A stretch of 64,000 nt of DNA from an uncultured Eubacteriaceae bacterium. GTDB taxonomy: Bacteria > Bacillota > Clostridia > Peptostreptococcales > Anaerovoracaceae. The position numbers were made by a program, and so were the translations under genes. The stretch is from the NCBI GenBank assembly GCA_903789635.1, contig CAIFEY010000004.1:27351-91350 (forward strand), read 5' to 3'. Positions 1 through 8,181 of this stretch are shown in pieces. The stretch's first letter is position 1; each line of letters starts with the position of its first letter. The notes under the pieces are model-generated. The model was not told the origin of the DNA. It saw only the letters and a program-made list of their open reading frames with translations, and did not search any database.

Positions 1-41
1 CCTGTTCGGCGCCGCAGCAGCTGCACGGAAAGGAATACTAA
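1..41 (+). CDS. 3' end of an upstream gene (partial, possibly lon)
   Basis: One frame stays open from the window edge to a TAA at 39-41, two bases before the engB start, and would end in ...LHGKEY. A gene ending this close to engB suggests translational coupling. In many Bacillota the gene before engB/ysxC is lon, but only about 12 codons are visible and no Lon motif can be checked, so the identity is a guess from context. Confidence 0.3.
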   Translation, partial: CSAPQQLHGKEY

Positions 42-43
42 CT

Positions 44-646
44 ATGTTGAAAATTATGCAATCGGAAATCGTAGCGACCGCCGTGCGGCCGCAGCAGTAC
101 CCGGAGGACAACCTGGCGGAGGCGGCCTTTGCCGGAAGATCCAACGTCGGGAAGTCGTCGCTGCTGAACCTGATCACCGGAAGAAAGAACCTGGCGCGCG
201 TCAGCGGATCGCCGGGAAAGACGCAGACGATCAACTTCTACCTCGTGAATAAGGACCACGACCCGTTCCGCATCGTCGACCTGCCGGGATACGGCTACGC
301 GAAGGTTTCCAAAAAGATCACGCAGGACTGGGGCGTGATGATGGAGACGTTCCTGACGACGAGAAAGGGGCTGAAGAAGGTCTTCCAGCTCGTCGACATC
401 CGCCACAAGCCGACCGCGCAGGACGTGCAGATGTACGAGTTCCTGAAATACTACAACCTTGACGGGCCGGTCATCGCGACCAAGGCGGACAAGGTGTCCA
501 AGCGCGAGATGCAGAAGCAGATGCAGATCATCCGAAACACGCTGGAGATGGATAAGGACGCGGTCATCATTCCGGTCTCCGCGCTGAAGAAGACGGGCGT
601 GGACGAGGTGCTGGAAGCGATCGAGCAGGTCATCAGCCAGGGCTAG
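44..646 (+). CDS. engB: ribosome biogenesis GTP-binding protein EngB/YsxC
   Basis: TRAFAC-class GTPase needed for maturation of the 50S ribosomal subunit. The 200-residue protein has the family's usual length. G1 is GRSNVGKS (residues 31-38), the G2 threonine lies in the GKTQT segment, G3 is DLPGYGYA (about 78-85) and G4 is TKADK (about 145-149). The start is the ATG preceded by AAAGGA. It begins two bases after a stop codon in another frame, so it is probably the second gene of an operon. A 143 bp AT-rich spacer separates it from hpt. Confidence 0.95.
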   Translation: MLKIMQSEIVATAVRPQQYPEDNLAEAAFAGRSNVGKSSLLNLITGRKNLARVSGSPGKTQTINFYLVNKDHDPFRIVDLPGYGYAKVSKKITQDWGVMMETFLTTRKGLKKVFQLVDIRHKPTAQDVQMYEFLKYYNLDGPVIATKADKVSKREMQKQMQIIRNTLEMDKDAVIIPVSALKKTGVDEVLEAIEQVISQG

Positions 647-789
647 TGTTTAAGGTAAGTTTATCGTCTTTGTCCCTAAAACGGGGGAATAGCCGGTAGA
701 CCTGAGCGGCCAAAAGTTATATTATATAAAGATAATCATATAAAAAATTTCTGAAGTGGAAGCGAAGGCTTCCTGGATAAGGAGACGTA

Positions 790-1338
790 ATGGCGGAGGA
801 AAGAAGTACGCTGGGCAAGGTATTATTTACCGAACAGGATATTTTAGATAAGGCGAAGGAGCTTGGCGCACAGATTACGGAAGATTATCAGGACAGTGAC
901 CTCATCGTTGTCGGAACGCTGAAGGGCGCGGTCATGTGGATGAGCGACCTCGTGAAGAACATCGATCTGGATCTGAAGATGGACTTTGTGTCGGCAAGCA
1001 GCTACGGTTCGGGGACGACGACCAGCGGACTCGTGAAGATCACCAAGGATCTGAGCATGGACATCTATCAGAAGGATGTCCTGATCGTCGAGGATATCAT
1101 CGACACCGGAACGACCCTGCACTATCTGACAAAGAAATTTGCCGAGCGCGGCCCTAAGAGCGTCAAGATCTGCACGATGCTGGACAAGCCGTCCAGGAGA
1201 AGGGTGCCGCTGACGCCGGACTATAAGGCGTTCACGGTCGAGGACCTGTTCATCATCGGCTACGGCCTGGACTACGATCAGAAGTACAGGAATCTCCCGT
1301 ACATCAGCTATCTGGAGCCTGGAGATATTCAGGAATAA
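790..1338 (+). CDS. hpt: hypoxanthine phosphoribosyltransferase
   Basis: Purine salvage enzyme that joins hypoxanthine or guanine to PRPP to give IMP or GMP. The 182-residue protein is full length for the family. The PRPP-binding loop VLIVEDIIDTGTTL is at residues 97-110, and a GTLKGA segment near 42-47 matches the pyrophosphate-binding loop. GGAG lies a few bases before the ATG. The next gene starts 21 bases downstream after its own AAGGAG, so the two are probably co-transcribed. Confidence 0.95.
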   Translation: MAEERSTLGKVLFTEQDILDKAKELGAQITEDYQDSDLIVVGTLKGAVMWMSDLVKNIDLDLKMDFVSASSYGSGTTTSGLVKITKDLSMDIYQKDVLIVEDIIDTGTTLHYLTKKFAERGPKSVKICTMLDKPSRRRVPLTPDYKAFTVEDLFIIGYGLDYDQKYRNLPYISYLEPGDIQE

Positions 1339-1359
1339 TCAGGAAAGGAGCGGTAACTC

Positions 1360-2028
1360 ATGCAGAAAACAAGCATTGGACTGTCACTGCTTTCCGTAAT
1401 CACGATACCGCTTGCGATTATTCTGCTCAGTTCCAACATCGCGCTCAGGCTGCCGCTGACCTACCAGTTCTATTTCACGGACAAGCAGGCGATCACCAGC
1501 GCGGGCTACGACGTCACGGAGAAGGAGATGAGCCGCGAGATCGCGTCCAGCTTGAGCTCCGTGTCCGGGAAGAATTTCCAGGTCTATGAGAAGAACGGGC
1601 AGTACAGGGATCCGATCTTCGGCAGGGCGGACCAGAAGGTGATGCGGCTGGCGAGGACGCAGCTGAACCGCGCGCTGATCCTCGGCCTGATCGCTCTCCT
1701 GGCATCGATCATCCTGTTCGAGTTCATGCTCAGGAATAAGATGGAGGAGTGGCTGACTGCGGAGGGGCAGTGGGCGAGCGCGGCGGTATGTGCGCTGCTG
1801 GTCCTGCAGGCCATCGTGGTCAACATCGGCGGGTTCCGAAAATGGCTGTACGCGCACCTGATCGGGGTCAGCCTGTCTAAGGGCGACGCGCTGTACATGC
1901 TGATGCATCTCGGGTTTGCGAAGGCGTATCTGATCTTCGCGACTGTGATCGCGGTCATCATGCTGCTGATCTTTGTCTACATCCTCGTGAAGCGGACCAA
2001 GCCGAAGGGCATGATATTCTATCAATAA
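1360..2028 (+). CDS. integral membrane protein, DUF1461/TIGR01906-like
   Basis: A 222-residue membrane protein of unknown function. There is one hydrophobic segment at the N-terminus (about 8-32), then an extracytoplasmic stretch of about 70 residues, then three more membrane segments (about 104-124, 139-157 and 190-212) and a basic tail. One long loop followed by clustered helices resembles DUF1461 proteins, which are common in Clostridia, but I recognise this by layout rather than by a diagnostic motif. The start is preceded by AAAGGAG. It is likely co-transcribed with hpt and perhaps with the PHP gene downstream. Confidence 0.6.
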   Translation: MQKTSIGLSLLSVITIPLAIILLSSNIALRLPLTYQFYFTDKQAITSAGYDVTEKEMSREIASSLSSVSGKNFQVYEKNGQYRDPIFGRADQKVMRLARTQLNRALILGLIALLASIILFEFMLRNKMEEWLTAEGQWASAAVCALLVLQAIVVNIGGFRKWLYAHLIGVSLSKGDALYMLMHLGFAKAYLIFATVIAVIMLLIFVYILVKRTKPKGMIFYQ

Positions 2029-2040
2029 GGACTGAAATAT

Positions 2041-2071
2041 GCGGGAGTCTCCGGTTCGCCGGAGGTCCCGC
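2041..2071 (+). other. GC-rich hairpin with TTCG loop between two genes
   Basis: Inverted repeat with arms GCGGGAGTCTCCGG and CCGGAGGTCCCGC around a TTCG tetraloop. It sits 30 bases before the PHP gene start and has no U tract, so it is more likely an mRNA-stabilising or processing hairpin than a terminator. Confidence 0.5.
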
Positions 2072-2098
2072 GTTTCCATACAAAGCAGCGGAGGGAAC

Positions 2099-2923
2099 AT
2101 GTTTCCATTAGAGAATTGCGAAGATATTGAACATGCGAAGATCGACCTGCACATGCACTCGACGTATTCCGACGGGGTCAAGACGCCGGAGGAGCTGATT
2201 AAGATGCGTGCGGAGCAGGGCATCGAGGTGGCGGCAGTGACCGACCACGATGGCACGGACGGCGTCCCGGAGGCCCTCGCGGCAGGTGAAAAATACGGGG
2301 TCAGGGTCCTGACCGGAATCGAGCTCGGCACCCTGCTGGAGAAGAAGTACGAACTGCACATCCTGGGCTACTGCTTTGACACGCAGAACGCGGTGCTCAA
2401 GGGCGAGATCGACAAGATCCGCGAATACCGCGACGGGCGCAACCGCAGGCTCCTGCGCGTCTTTCAGGACAAAGGCATCCCGATCACATGGGAGGATCTG
2501 ATGCAGCATCCGAACCAGGAGTACATCGGAAAGCCGAACTTTGCCCTCGCGTTCGAGCGCATGGGCTACGTGAAGAGCGTGCAGGAGGCGTTCGACTCGC
2601 CGGAGTTCCTGGCGTGCCCGGAATCGATCGCGCTGAAGAAGATGGCGGTCGACTCCCTGGAGGGGGTCTCGTGGATCACCGGTGCGGGCGGATATGCTGT
2701 CTGGGCGCACCCGATGGAGCTGAAATCGCCCCTCGATAAGAAGTCGCCGGAATACCGCGCGATCATCGAGGGGATCGCGAAGACGCTGAAGCAGAGCGGC
2801 CTGGCCGGCATCGAGTGCTGGCACCCGTCCGCGGACCGGGAGGATTCCCTCTGGCTCGAGGGCCTCGCGCGCGAGCTCGGCCTGTTCCGCACCAAGGGCA
2901 CGGACTACCACGGGCTTCGATAA
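2099..2923 (+). CDS. PHP-domain phosphoesterase (TrpH/YciV-like)
   Basis: PHP-fold metal-dependent phosphoesterase related to nucleotide and oligoribonucleotide phosphatases. Metal-binding motifs are KIDLHMHSTYSDG near the N-terminus, TDHDGTDG, AHPMEL and the C-terminal GTDYHG. An upstream in-frame ATG at 2039 would run through a hairpin. I prefer the ATG at 2099 (GGAGGGAAC before it), which gives 274 residues. The protein stops two residues after the last metal motif, whereas relatives such as E. coli YciV continue for about 35 more, so the C-terminus looks shortened. Substrate unknown. Confidence 0.85.
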   Translation: MFPLENCEDIEHAKIDLHMHSTYSDGVKTPEELIKMRAEQGIEVAAVTDHDGTDGVPEALAAGEKYGVRVLTGIELGTLLEKKYELHILGYCFDTQNAVLKGEIDKIREYRDGRNRRLLRVFQDKGIPITWEDLMQHPNQEYIGKPNFALAFERMGYVKSVQEAFDSPEFLACPESIALKKMAVDSLEGVSWITGAGGYAVWAHPMELKSPLDKKSPEYRAIIEGIAKTLKQSGLAGIECWHPSADREDSLWLEGLARELGLFRTKGTDYHGLR

Positions 2924-2997
2924 ATTTCGACAAATCCCAGCGATAAATTCCATCGATAGTTGCTGCTGGTTATAGAGATCGTTTCGATCGGAGCCGC

Positions 2998-3060
2998 AGA
3001 TTATTCTGCGCGGCGACGCTGCAGATTATTCCGTTCGGAAGCGCCAAAGATTATTCCGCT
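2998..3060. repeat. three-unit 25 bp degenerate tandem repeat
   Basis: AGATTATTC begins at 2998, 3023 and 3048, an exact 25 bp spacing, with GC-rich filler between. It lies in the 421 bp gap before the beta-CASP nuclease gene. No coding potential. Confidence 0.6.
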
Positions 3061-3151
3061 TAAAAACCGCGCACCTGCTGAGCGTGCCCGTATCGCGGCA
3101 CCCGGGACTTTCTCTTCCGGGGATTGAAAATGTCCGAACTTTTACGCGCGC

Positions 3152-3180
3152 GCGACAAAACCCTTACTTGGCGTTATAAT
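3152..3180 (+). promoter_or_regulatory. predicted promoter of the beta-CASP nuclease gene
   Basis: GCGACA (3152-3157), 17 bp spacer, perfect TATAAT (3175-3180). The 5' leader of about 160 bases contains short GC-rich hairpins before a strong AAGGAGG at the start codon. Confidence 0.6.
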
Positions 3181-3344
3181 AAGCATATAGAGAATCGATA
3201 AGCGATTGGACATGAGATTCTTTTGGGGCCGCACGGCCGGTTATCCGGAGGTCCCGGCGCAGAAAACCTGCGCTCCGAAGGTCGTTAATTTTCGCAATTG
3301 TGATGCTATTAGTATTATGATTGTGATGAAATAAGGAGGTAATT

Positions 3345-5027
3345 ATGAAAATCAGATTCTGCGGTGCTACCGCCGGCGTGACGGGCTCCTGTCACCTGCT
3401 GATGTCGGATAAACACAACGTACTGCTGGACTGCGGCCAGTTCCAGGGCGGCAAGGCCCAGGAGGCGATGAACGCGGAGCCGTTCCAGTTCGACCCGGAG
3501 AAGATCGAGGCAGTCATCCTGAGCCACGCGCACATCGACCACTGCGGCAGGCTTCCGCTGCTGGTCAAGCGCGGTTTCCACGGACAAATCTACTGCACCA
3601 GCGCCACAGCTGACCTGCTGGGTGTCATGCTGCAGGACAGCGCCTACATCCACGAGCGTGAGGCGGAGTGGCAGAACAGGAAGAACGCCCGCGCGGGCAA
3701 GCCTAAGGTCGAGCCGCTTTACACGGCGCAGGACGCGACGGACACGATGCAGTATGTCGTCCCGGTCCTGTACCAGCAGCTCGTGGAGATCAACGACGAG
3801 ATGCGGATCGTCTTCAACGACGCCGGCCACATCCTGGGCTCCGCGATCACGGAGATCTGGGTGAAGGAGGAGGACCGCGAGACCAAGGTCGTCTTCACCG
3901 GCGACCTGGGTGAGCGCAACCGCCCGATCCTGCGCGACCCGACGATCATCAAGAAGGCGGACTGCGTGATCATGGAGACGACCTACGGCGACCGCCTGCA
4001 CACCGAGCACGTCGCGGACATCCAGAAACTGATCGACATCATCCTGAAGACGACGCGCCGAGGCGGAACCGCGGTCATCCCGTCGTTCGCGGTCGGCAGG
4101 ACGCAGGAACTGATCTACCAGCTGAACCAGTTCTACGAGCACGACGACCGTTACAAGGACGAGCTCAGCCGCCTGACCGTCTACGTCGACAGCCCGATGG
4201 CGATGTCGGCGACCCAGGTCTTCCGCAGGAACCCGCAGGTGTTCGACGAGGAGACCAAGAAGCTGATCCTCTCCGGCGACGACCCGCTGGACTTCCCGAA
4301 CCTGAAGTTCACCAAGACCACGGAGGAGTCACGCCAGCTGAACTTCGACCACTCCCCTAAGGTCATCATCTCCGCGAGCGGCATGTGCGAGGCCGGCAGA
4401 ATCCGCCATCACCTCAAGCACAACCTGTGGGACCCGATGAGCAGCGTGATCTTTGTCGGCTACCAGGCCGTCGGAACCCTGGGCAGAGCACTCGTCGAGG
4501 GCAAAAAGGACGTCACCCTGTTCGGCGAGCAGATCCACGTCAACGCCGAGATCTACAATCTCCAGGGCTTCTCCGCGCACGCCGACCAGCACGGCCTGTT
4601 CAGCTGGGCGGCAGGCCTTCAGACTCCGCCTAAGCAGCTCTTCCTCGTCCACGGTGAGCTTGCGGCAAAGGAAACCTTCGCCAAGCTCCTGAAGGACAAG
4701 CTTGGCTTCGATCCCATCGTACTCAACGGCAATGCTGAGTTCGAGATCTCCGGCACCGACCTCGCCCTGCTCAACCAGGACGACACCGAGCGCAAGGAGG
4801 CCGAAAACCAGGAGATCCAGCGTCTGCGCGACCAGATCAGCGAGATCCACACCGACCTCGAGGACATCCTGTACAACGCCAACCTCGCGATGGGCAGCCA
4901 GCTCTCCGCCGAGCGCCTCGTCCAGATGAACAACATCGTCCAGGAACTGAACAAGAGCGCCATGGACCTCGGCGCCGTCGTCACCGAGGCCGGCAACGAG
5001 GAGGACCAGATTCCGAAGAAGGTTTGA
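3345..5027 (+). CDS. metallo-beta-lactamase/beta-CASP family ribonuclease
   Basis: Zinc-dependent nuclease of the CPSF73/YSH1-like branch, predicted to act on RNA in the cytoplasm. The signature SHAHIDHCGRLP is near residue 65, further MBL motifs follow (GHILGSA, FTGDLGERN), then a beta-CASP insert (ETTYGDR, SFAVGRTQE, DSPMA) and the distal metal motif GFSAHAD. The last ~90 residues form a charged, coiled-coil-like tail. At 560 residues it is about the usual length. AAGGAGG precedes the ATG. It is transcribed alone. Confidence 0.88.
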   Translation: MKIRFCGATAGVTGSCHLLMSDKHNVLLDCGQFQGGKAQEAMNAEPFQFDPEKIEAVILSHAHIDHCGRLPLLVKRGFHGQIYCTSATADLLGVMLQDSAYIHEREAEWQNRKNARAGKPKVEPLYTAQDATDTMQYVVPVLYQQLVEINDEMRIVFNDAGHILGSAITEIWVKEEDRETKVVFTGDLGERNRPILRDPTIIKKADCVIMETTYGDRLHTEHVADIQKLIDIILKTTRRGGTAVIPSFAVGRTQELIYQLNQFYEHDDRYKDELSRLTVYVDSPMAMSATQVFRRNPQVFDEETKKLILSGDDPLDFPNLKFTKTTEESRQLNFDHSPKVIISASGMCEAGRIRHHLKHNLWDPMSSVIFVGYQAVGTLGRALVEGKKDVTLFGEQIHVNAEIYNLQGFSAHADQHGLFSWAAGLQTPPKQLFLVHGELAAKETFAKLLKDKLGFDPIVLNGNAEFEISGTDLALLNQDDTERKEAENQEIQRLRDQISEIHTDLEDILYNANLAMGSQLSAERLVQMNNIVQELNKSAMDLGAVVTEAGNEEDQIPKKV

Positions 5028-5052
5028 TCGACATAGGATATAATGTATGCCT

Positions 5053-5112
5053 GCGCGCGCGGCGGCCGAGCGGTCTTGTACGAAGGCCGCGGACGCGGCC
5101 GACACGCGCGCG
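5053..5112 (+). other. 60-base GC-rich imperfect palindrome
   Basis: Nested arms GCGCGCGC/GCGCGCGC, CGGCCG/CGGCCG and GCGGTCTT/AAGGCCGC surround a GTACG loop, 25 bases after the stop of the nuclease gene. It would be a very stable hairpin but has no U tract; it may protect the mRNA end. Confidence 0.55.
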
Positions 5113-5308
5113 GGACGATCTCGATTGTGACATCACTGGGTGTCAGTCGAGGCCGCGCGCTTCGGCTATATCATAAAAAGCTCGGTGAGCAGAAGCAAAA
5201 TCATTTTCTTCCGGCTATAGTTCATATTTTGTCTGGTTAGGAAGATTTCCGTGCGCGCCGTACTCCGGAAGTTATCTCCGCCTCGCGGCAGGCTCGGACG
5301 AAGACAGT

Positions 5309-5354
5309 AAAAGTCGGCAATCCGTCAAATTTTGGTGGATTGCCGACTTTTTCT
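5309..5354 (+). terminator. rho-independent terminator
   Basis: AAAAGTCGGCAATCC and GGATTGCCGACTTTTT form a 15 bp perfect stem followed by T-rich sequence. It can work in both directions. It is the first strong terminator after the beta-CASP nuclease gene. Confidence 0.8.
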
Positions 5355-5511
5355 TGATATATGCTGCCGCGTTGTCAGCATTCGCGCGCGGATTGTCCAA
5401 GTGTATCCAGGATCCAATGACTTTGCGCGCAGGACAGCCCTGAATAAATGGAGGATGCCGGATTCCTGGGAATTAATGGAAGTATCCTTTTCGGCTAATC
5501 GATATGATTTA

Positions 5512-5609
5512 CAATATAGCCGGGATTGTGCACTGCATACTCGGCTGGACAGTAAATTTGCAATATAGCCGGGATTGTGCACTGCATACTCGGCTGAACA
5601 ACAAATTTG
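5512..5609. repeat. two adjacent copies of a 49 bp direct repeat
   Basis: CAATATAGCCGGGATTGTGC begins at 5512 and again at 5561; the 49 bp units differ at only a few bases near the 3' end. Fragments of the unit precede (5490-5511) and follow (5610 on) the pair. The adjoining bases hold a 9 bp perfect hairpin (5632-5663) and two copies of a CGATTGTGRTATC-containing segment (5674 and 5709). Confidence 0.85.
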
Positions 5610-5908
5610 TCTTGTAGCCGGGACCGCAGGTGCGTGCGGGAACTATGATGAAAGCCCGCACGCGGAATGAGCTCGATTGTGGTATCATATGGCGCCGCAG
5701 GTGATCACGATTGTGATATCGCTTGGCGGCGCGGCTGCCGCAAGCAGCAAACGGACTGACCACTCGTTCGATAGTGCGGCGTCGGCCGCGGCGAAGTGAT
5801 GTAATGAGGCATGAGAGATGTAGGTATACCGGTATGCATAGATTATATCAATGGAAAATCCCTAGAGAGGAAATTTTGGCCGTTGATATTTCTCCAAAAA
5901 GACAATTC

Positions 5909-6374
5909 TTGTGGTTTTACATAATGGGTTTTCCGAATTTCAGCAATGCGGATGATTCTGCTCTTTGGTGGAACTTTTTTGCTGCTAAAAGCGGGTAAAG
6001 TTGTCTGATAATTAATGACGGGTCAGATTTGACATAATAATGTTCCGCAAGCGGTCATGTGGTTGTCCTGAGGTGGGTATATCTGTTCGTGAAGGTGAAC
6101 GAGCACTTAAATTATCAGTTCATTTGCATATAAAGTATAAAACATATCGTTCCGGAAGGTGCTTTTCCTGAAAAGAGCGCAAAAAGCAGATGAAATCCTG
6201 AGAGCATAATAAATAATAGTGAAAGTAAATATATAAGAGCAGACGGCACTCAGATCCTGTTATGTAAGGACGAGAGTTTTCTCCTATTATGGAACTTAGT
6301 AAATCGCGTTCCACCAAAATGAATAATTTGCCGCCCTGCAGAAAAGAATACAATATGCACGGTCAATTAATTTC
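5909..6374 (-). repeat. dispersed ~470 bp element, copy B
   Basis: Read on the minus strand this matches the plus strand of 43998-44481, about 38 kb away. Conserved blocks include a segment ending in TTTTGGTGGAAC, another containing ACTTACATAACAGG, TTCATCTGCTTTT, and GTTCCACCAA followed by GCATTGCTGAAATTCGGAAAA. Each copy carries a 10 bp internal inverted repeat (TTGGTGGAAC at 5965-5974, GTTCCACCAA at 6308-6317) 353 bp apart. Both copies lie in gene-free, AT-rich DNA. Reading frames inside are not conserved between the copies. It could be a MITE-like element or a degenerate mobile element. Confidence 0.75.
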
Positions 6375-6442
6375 CTGGGTATGAAGCTCCCTTGAAATGG
6401 CTGCGCAGCGATAGCAAGCACGCCGTCAATATTCCGGTAGAT

Positions 6443-6486
6443 TAAAAAGGAGCTGCGAAAAATGAACCAGCATTTTCCACAGCCCC
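6443..6486 (-). terminator. terminator of the alcohol dehydrogenase gene
   Basis: On the minus strand GGGGCTGTGGAAAATG pairs with CATTTTTCGCAGCTCC and is followed by TTTTT. It lies just past the gene's stop codon. A closely related hairpin is found at 20133-20170. Confidence 0.75.
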
Positions 6487-6496
6487 GCTTTCTTGG

Positions 6497-7675
6497 TTAT
6501 TTATACGCCCTCTCGTAGATTCCCTGGCAGTCCTCGACGGACATCTCGGCCGGGTCGGCGACGAAGAGGCGGGCCATGGCGACCTTGGCGTTCTCGGCCA
6601 TGGTGCGGGCCTCGGACTTCTGGATGCCGTAGTCGGACATCTTCAGGTCGTCGACGCCGCAGGCTTTCTGGAGGGAAAGCAGCGCATCGATGAAGTCGGA
6701 TGGCTTGTTCGCGTCGGTTTTGCCGAGGAAGCGGGCGAGGTCGATGAAGCGCTCGTCACAGACGTGACGGTTGATCCAGTAGGTGAAGTACTCCTTGGAG
6801 AGCATGATCAGGCCGGCGCCGTGCGGGAGCTCCGGGTGGTAGGCGCTCATCGCGTGCTCCATCGAATGCTCGGAGATGCAGGACGTGACGACCATCGAAT
6901 AGCCGGACATCGTGTTCGCGAATGCCAGCGCCTCCCTGGCTTCCATGTCCTCGCCGTTCTCGACGGCGCGCTGCAGGTACTTGCCGATGTTCTCGATCGC
7001 GGCGCGCTGGATCATGTCGCTCATGAGGCTGTTTTTATTGGAAATGTAGCCCTCGAGGGAGTGGAACAGCGCGTCAAAGCCCTGGTATGCCGTGAAGCGA
7101 GGCGGTACGGTCTTCATCAGCTCAGGGTCGACGATCGCGAGCCTGGCGAACATGCTTGGGACTCCGCCGATGCCGATCTTCTCGTGGGTCTCCGGGTTCG
7201 TGATGACGCCGATCGCGTCGACCTCGGAGCCGGTTCCTGCGGATGTCGTGATCGCGATCCACGGGAGCGGGGCGCTGTCCAGCGGCTTGGCCTTTCCGGT
7301 AATGCCGGTCGCGTAGTCCCAGAGGTCGTCGGACGGCTGAGCGGCGAACATCGCCAGGACCTTGGACGCGTCCATGACCGAGCCTCCGCCGAGAGCGATG
7401 ACGAAGTCGCAGCCGCTTTCCCTGGCGAACTTGGCGCCCTCCTCGACGGCGGACTTCAGCGGGTTCGCCGCGATATTGTTATAGACCTCGTATGCGCAGC
7501 CGGCCTGCTCGAGCTCGGACTTCACCTTCGCGAGCGAGCCGTTCTTGATCGTCGACGTTCCGTTCGACGTGCAGATCAGCGCCTTCTTGCCCGGCAGAGC
7601 CTGCTCGTGCAGCTTTCCGAGCGCTCCGCAGCCGAACAGCACGCGGGTTGGGTCAAAAAATGAAAAATCTCTCAT
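6497..7675 (-). CDS. iron-containing alcohol dehydrogenase
   Basis: Group III NAD(P)-dependent alcohol dehydrogenase, 392 residues, cytoplasmic. The N-terminal domain binds nucleotide (ALGGGSVMDASK). Iron ligands are visible as the Asp and His of FDALFHSLEGY and the two His of the MEHAMSAYHPELPHGAG segment. Substrate cannot be told; the family includes butanol, 1,3-propanediol and lactaldehyde reductases. The open frame runs 46 codons further upstream, but the ATG at 7675 has a perfect AGGAGG. It is monocistronic, with an extended -10 at 7837-7845 and its own terminator. Confidence 0.9.
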   Translation of the reverse strand: MRDFSFFDPTRVLFGCGALGKLHEQALPGKKALICTSNGTSTIKNGSLAKVKSELEQAGCAYEVYNNIAANPLKSAVEEGAKFARESGCDFVIALGGGSVMDASKVLAMFAAQPSDDLWDYATGITGKAKPLDSAPLPWIAITTSAGTGSEVDAIGVITNPETHEKIGIGGVPSMFARLAIVDPELMKTVPPRFTAYQGFDALFHSLEGYISNKNSLMSDMIQRAAIENIGKYLQRAVENGEDMEAREALAFANTMSGYSMVVTSCISEHSMEHAMSAYHPELPHGAGLIMLSKEYFTYWINRHVCDERFIDLARFLGKTDANKPSDFIDALLSLQKACGVDDLKMSDYGIQKSEARTMAENAKVAMARLFVADPAEMSVEDCQGIYERAYK

Positions 7676-7836
7676 CGTAATACCTCCTGATAACTTCTGA
7701 TGTCTGCTGGTAATTTCGTCGCAGAAACACGTGAGTTTCAACACGTGGATTTCGGAATGCATGAATTTCGTCAAATCATAAGCTTTCCGATTCTTCATAT
7801 CGAGGATCCGCATTTCGCGGTCCCCGCACTCCTTTC

Positions 7837-7845
7837 ATCATAGCA
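7837..7845 (-). promoter_or_regulatory. extended -10 promoter of the alcohol dehydrogenase gene
   Basis: On the minus strand TGCTATGAT matches TGnTATAAT at five of six -10 positions; no clear -35 is present. It would give a leader of about 155 bases. Confidence 0.4.
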
Positions 7846-7859
7846 CAGAACAACGCGGT

Positions 7860-7975
7860 TCGGACGGCGCGCCGGGTGAATATTTACCGGATTTTCAGAC
7901 GGCGCGGCAGAGGAATGTCTGCTGGGTTCTCGGACGGCTCGCCGGAGAAATATTTGCCGAATTTCGAACGGCTGG
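7860..7975. repeat. 35 bp degenerate tandem repeat, about 3.3 units
   Basis: TCGGACGGC-like unit starts lie at 7860, 7895, 7930 and about 7964. Units 1 and 3 are closest (GGCGCGCCGG/GGCTCGCCGG then GAATATTT/GAAATATTT). It lies between the divergent alcohol dehydrogenase and helicase genes. The rest of the gap (7976-8130) shows no gene. Confidence 0.7.
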
Positions 7976-8130
7976 TGACGGTCAGCCCGTACAGATGATG
8001 AAAATTGACGGCGCGCGGGTGCGGCAGGCGATGGGAATGTGCGGCGGGCAGCAGGACGGCGGTGCGCGGCTGACGTTGGATTTTGTCGAAAAATGTAGGA
8101 TCTCTGAGCGGTGTGCGCGGCGGGGATTCG

Positions 8131-8139
8131 TGTTACAAT
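8131..8139 (+). promoter_or_regulatory. extended -10 promoter of the UvrD-like helicase gene
   Basis: TGTTACAAT fits the extended -10 TGnTAnAAT. Transcription would start near 8146, which argues that the coding start is downstream of that point. Confidence 0.5.
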
Positions 8140-8181
8140 GGTGGGATGAATCATCAGAGCGAAGAAGGGGTGAGTGCAAGG

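Noticed and set aside
5723..5998. 91-codon frame in the 5-6.5 kb gap
   Set aside because: It crosses the boundary of the dispersed element, has no Shine-Dalgarno site, and its frame is not preserved in the other copy.
6120..6353. 77-codon minus-strand frame inside the dispersed element, similar to part of 43899-44141
   Set aside because: A shared FILVER...SII...YITGS stretch exists, but flanking frames diverge with stops and indels, so similarity reflects the DNA repeat rather than a kept protein.
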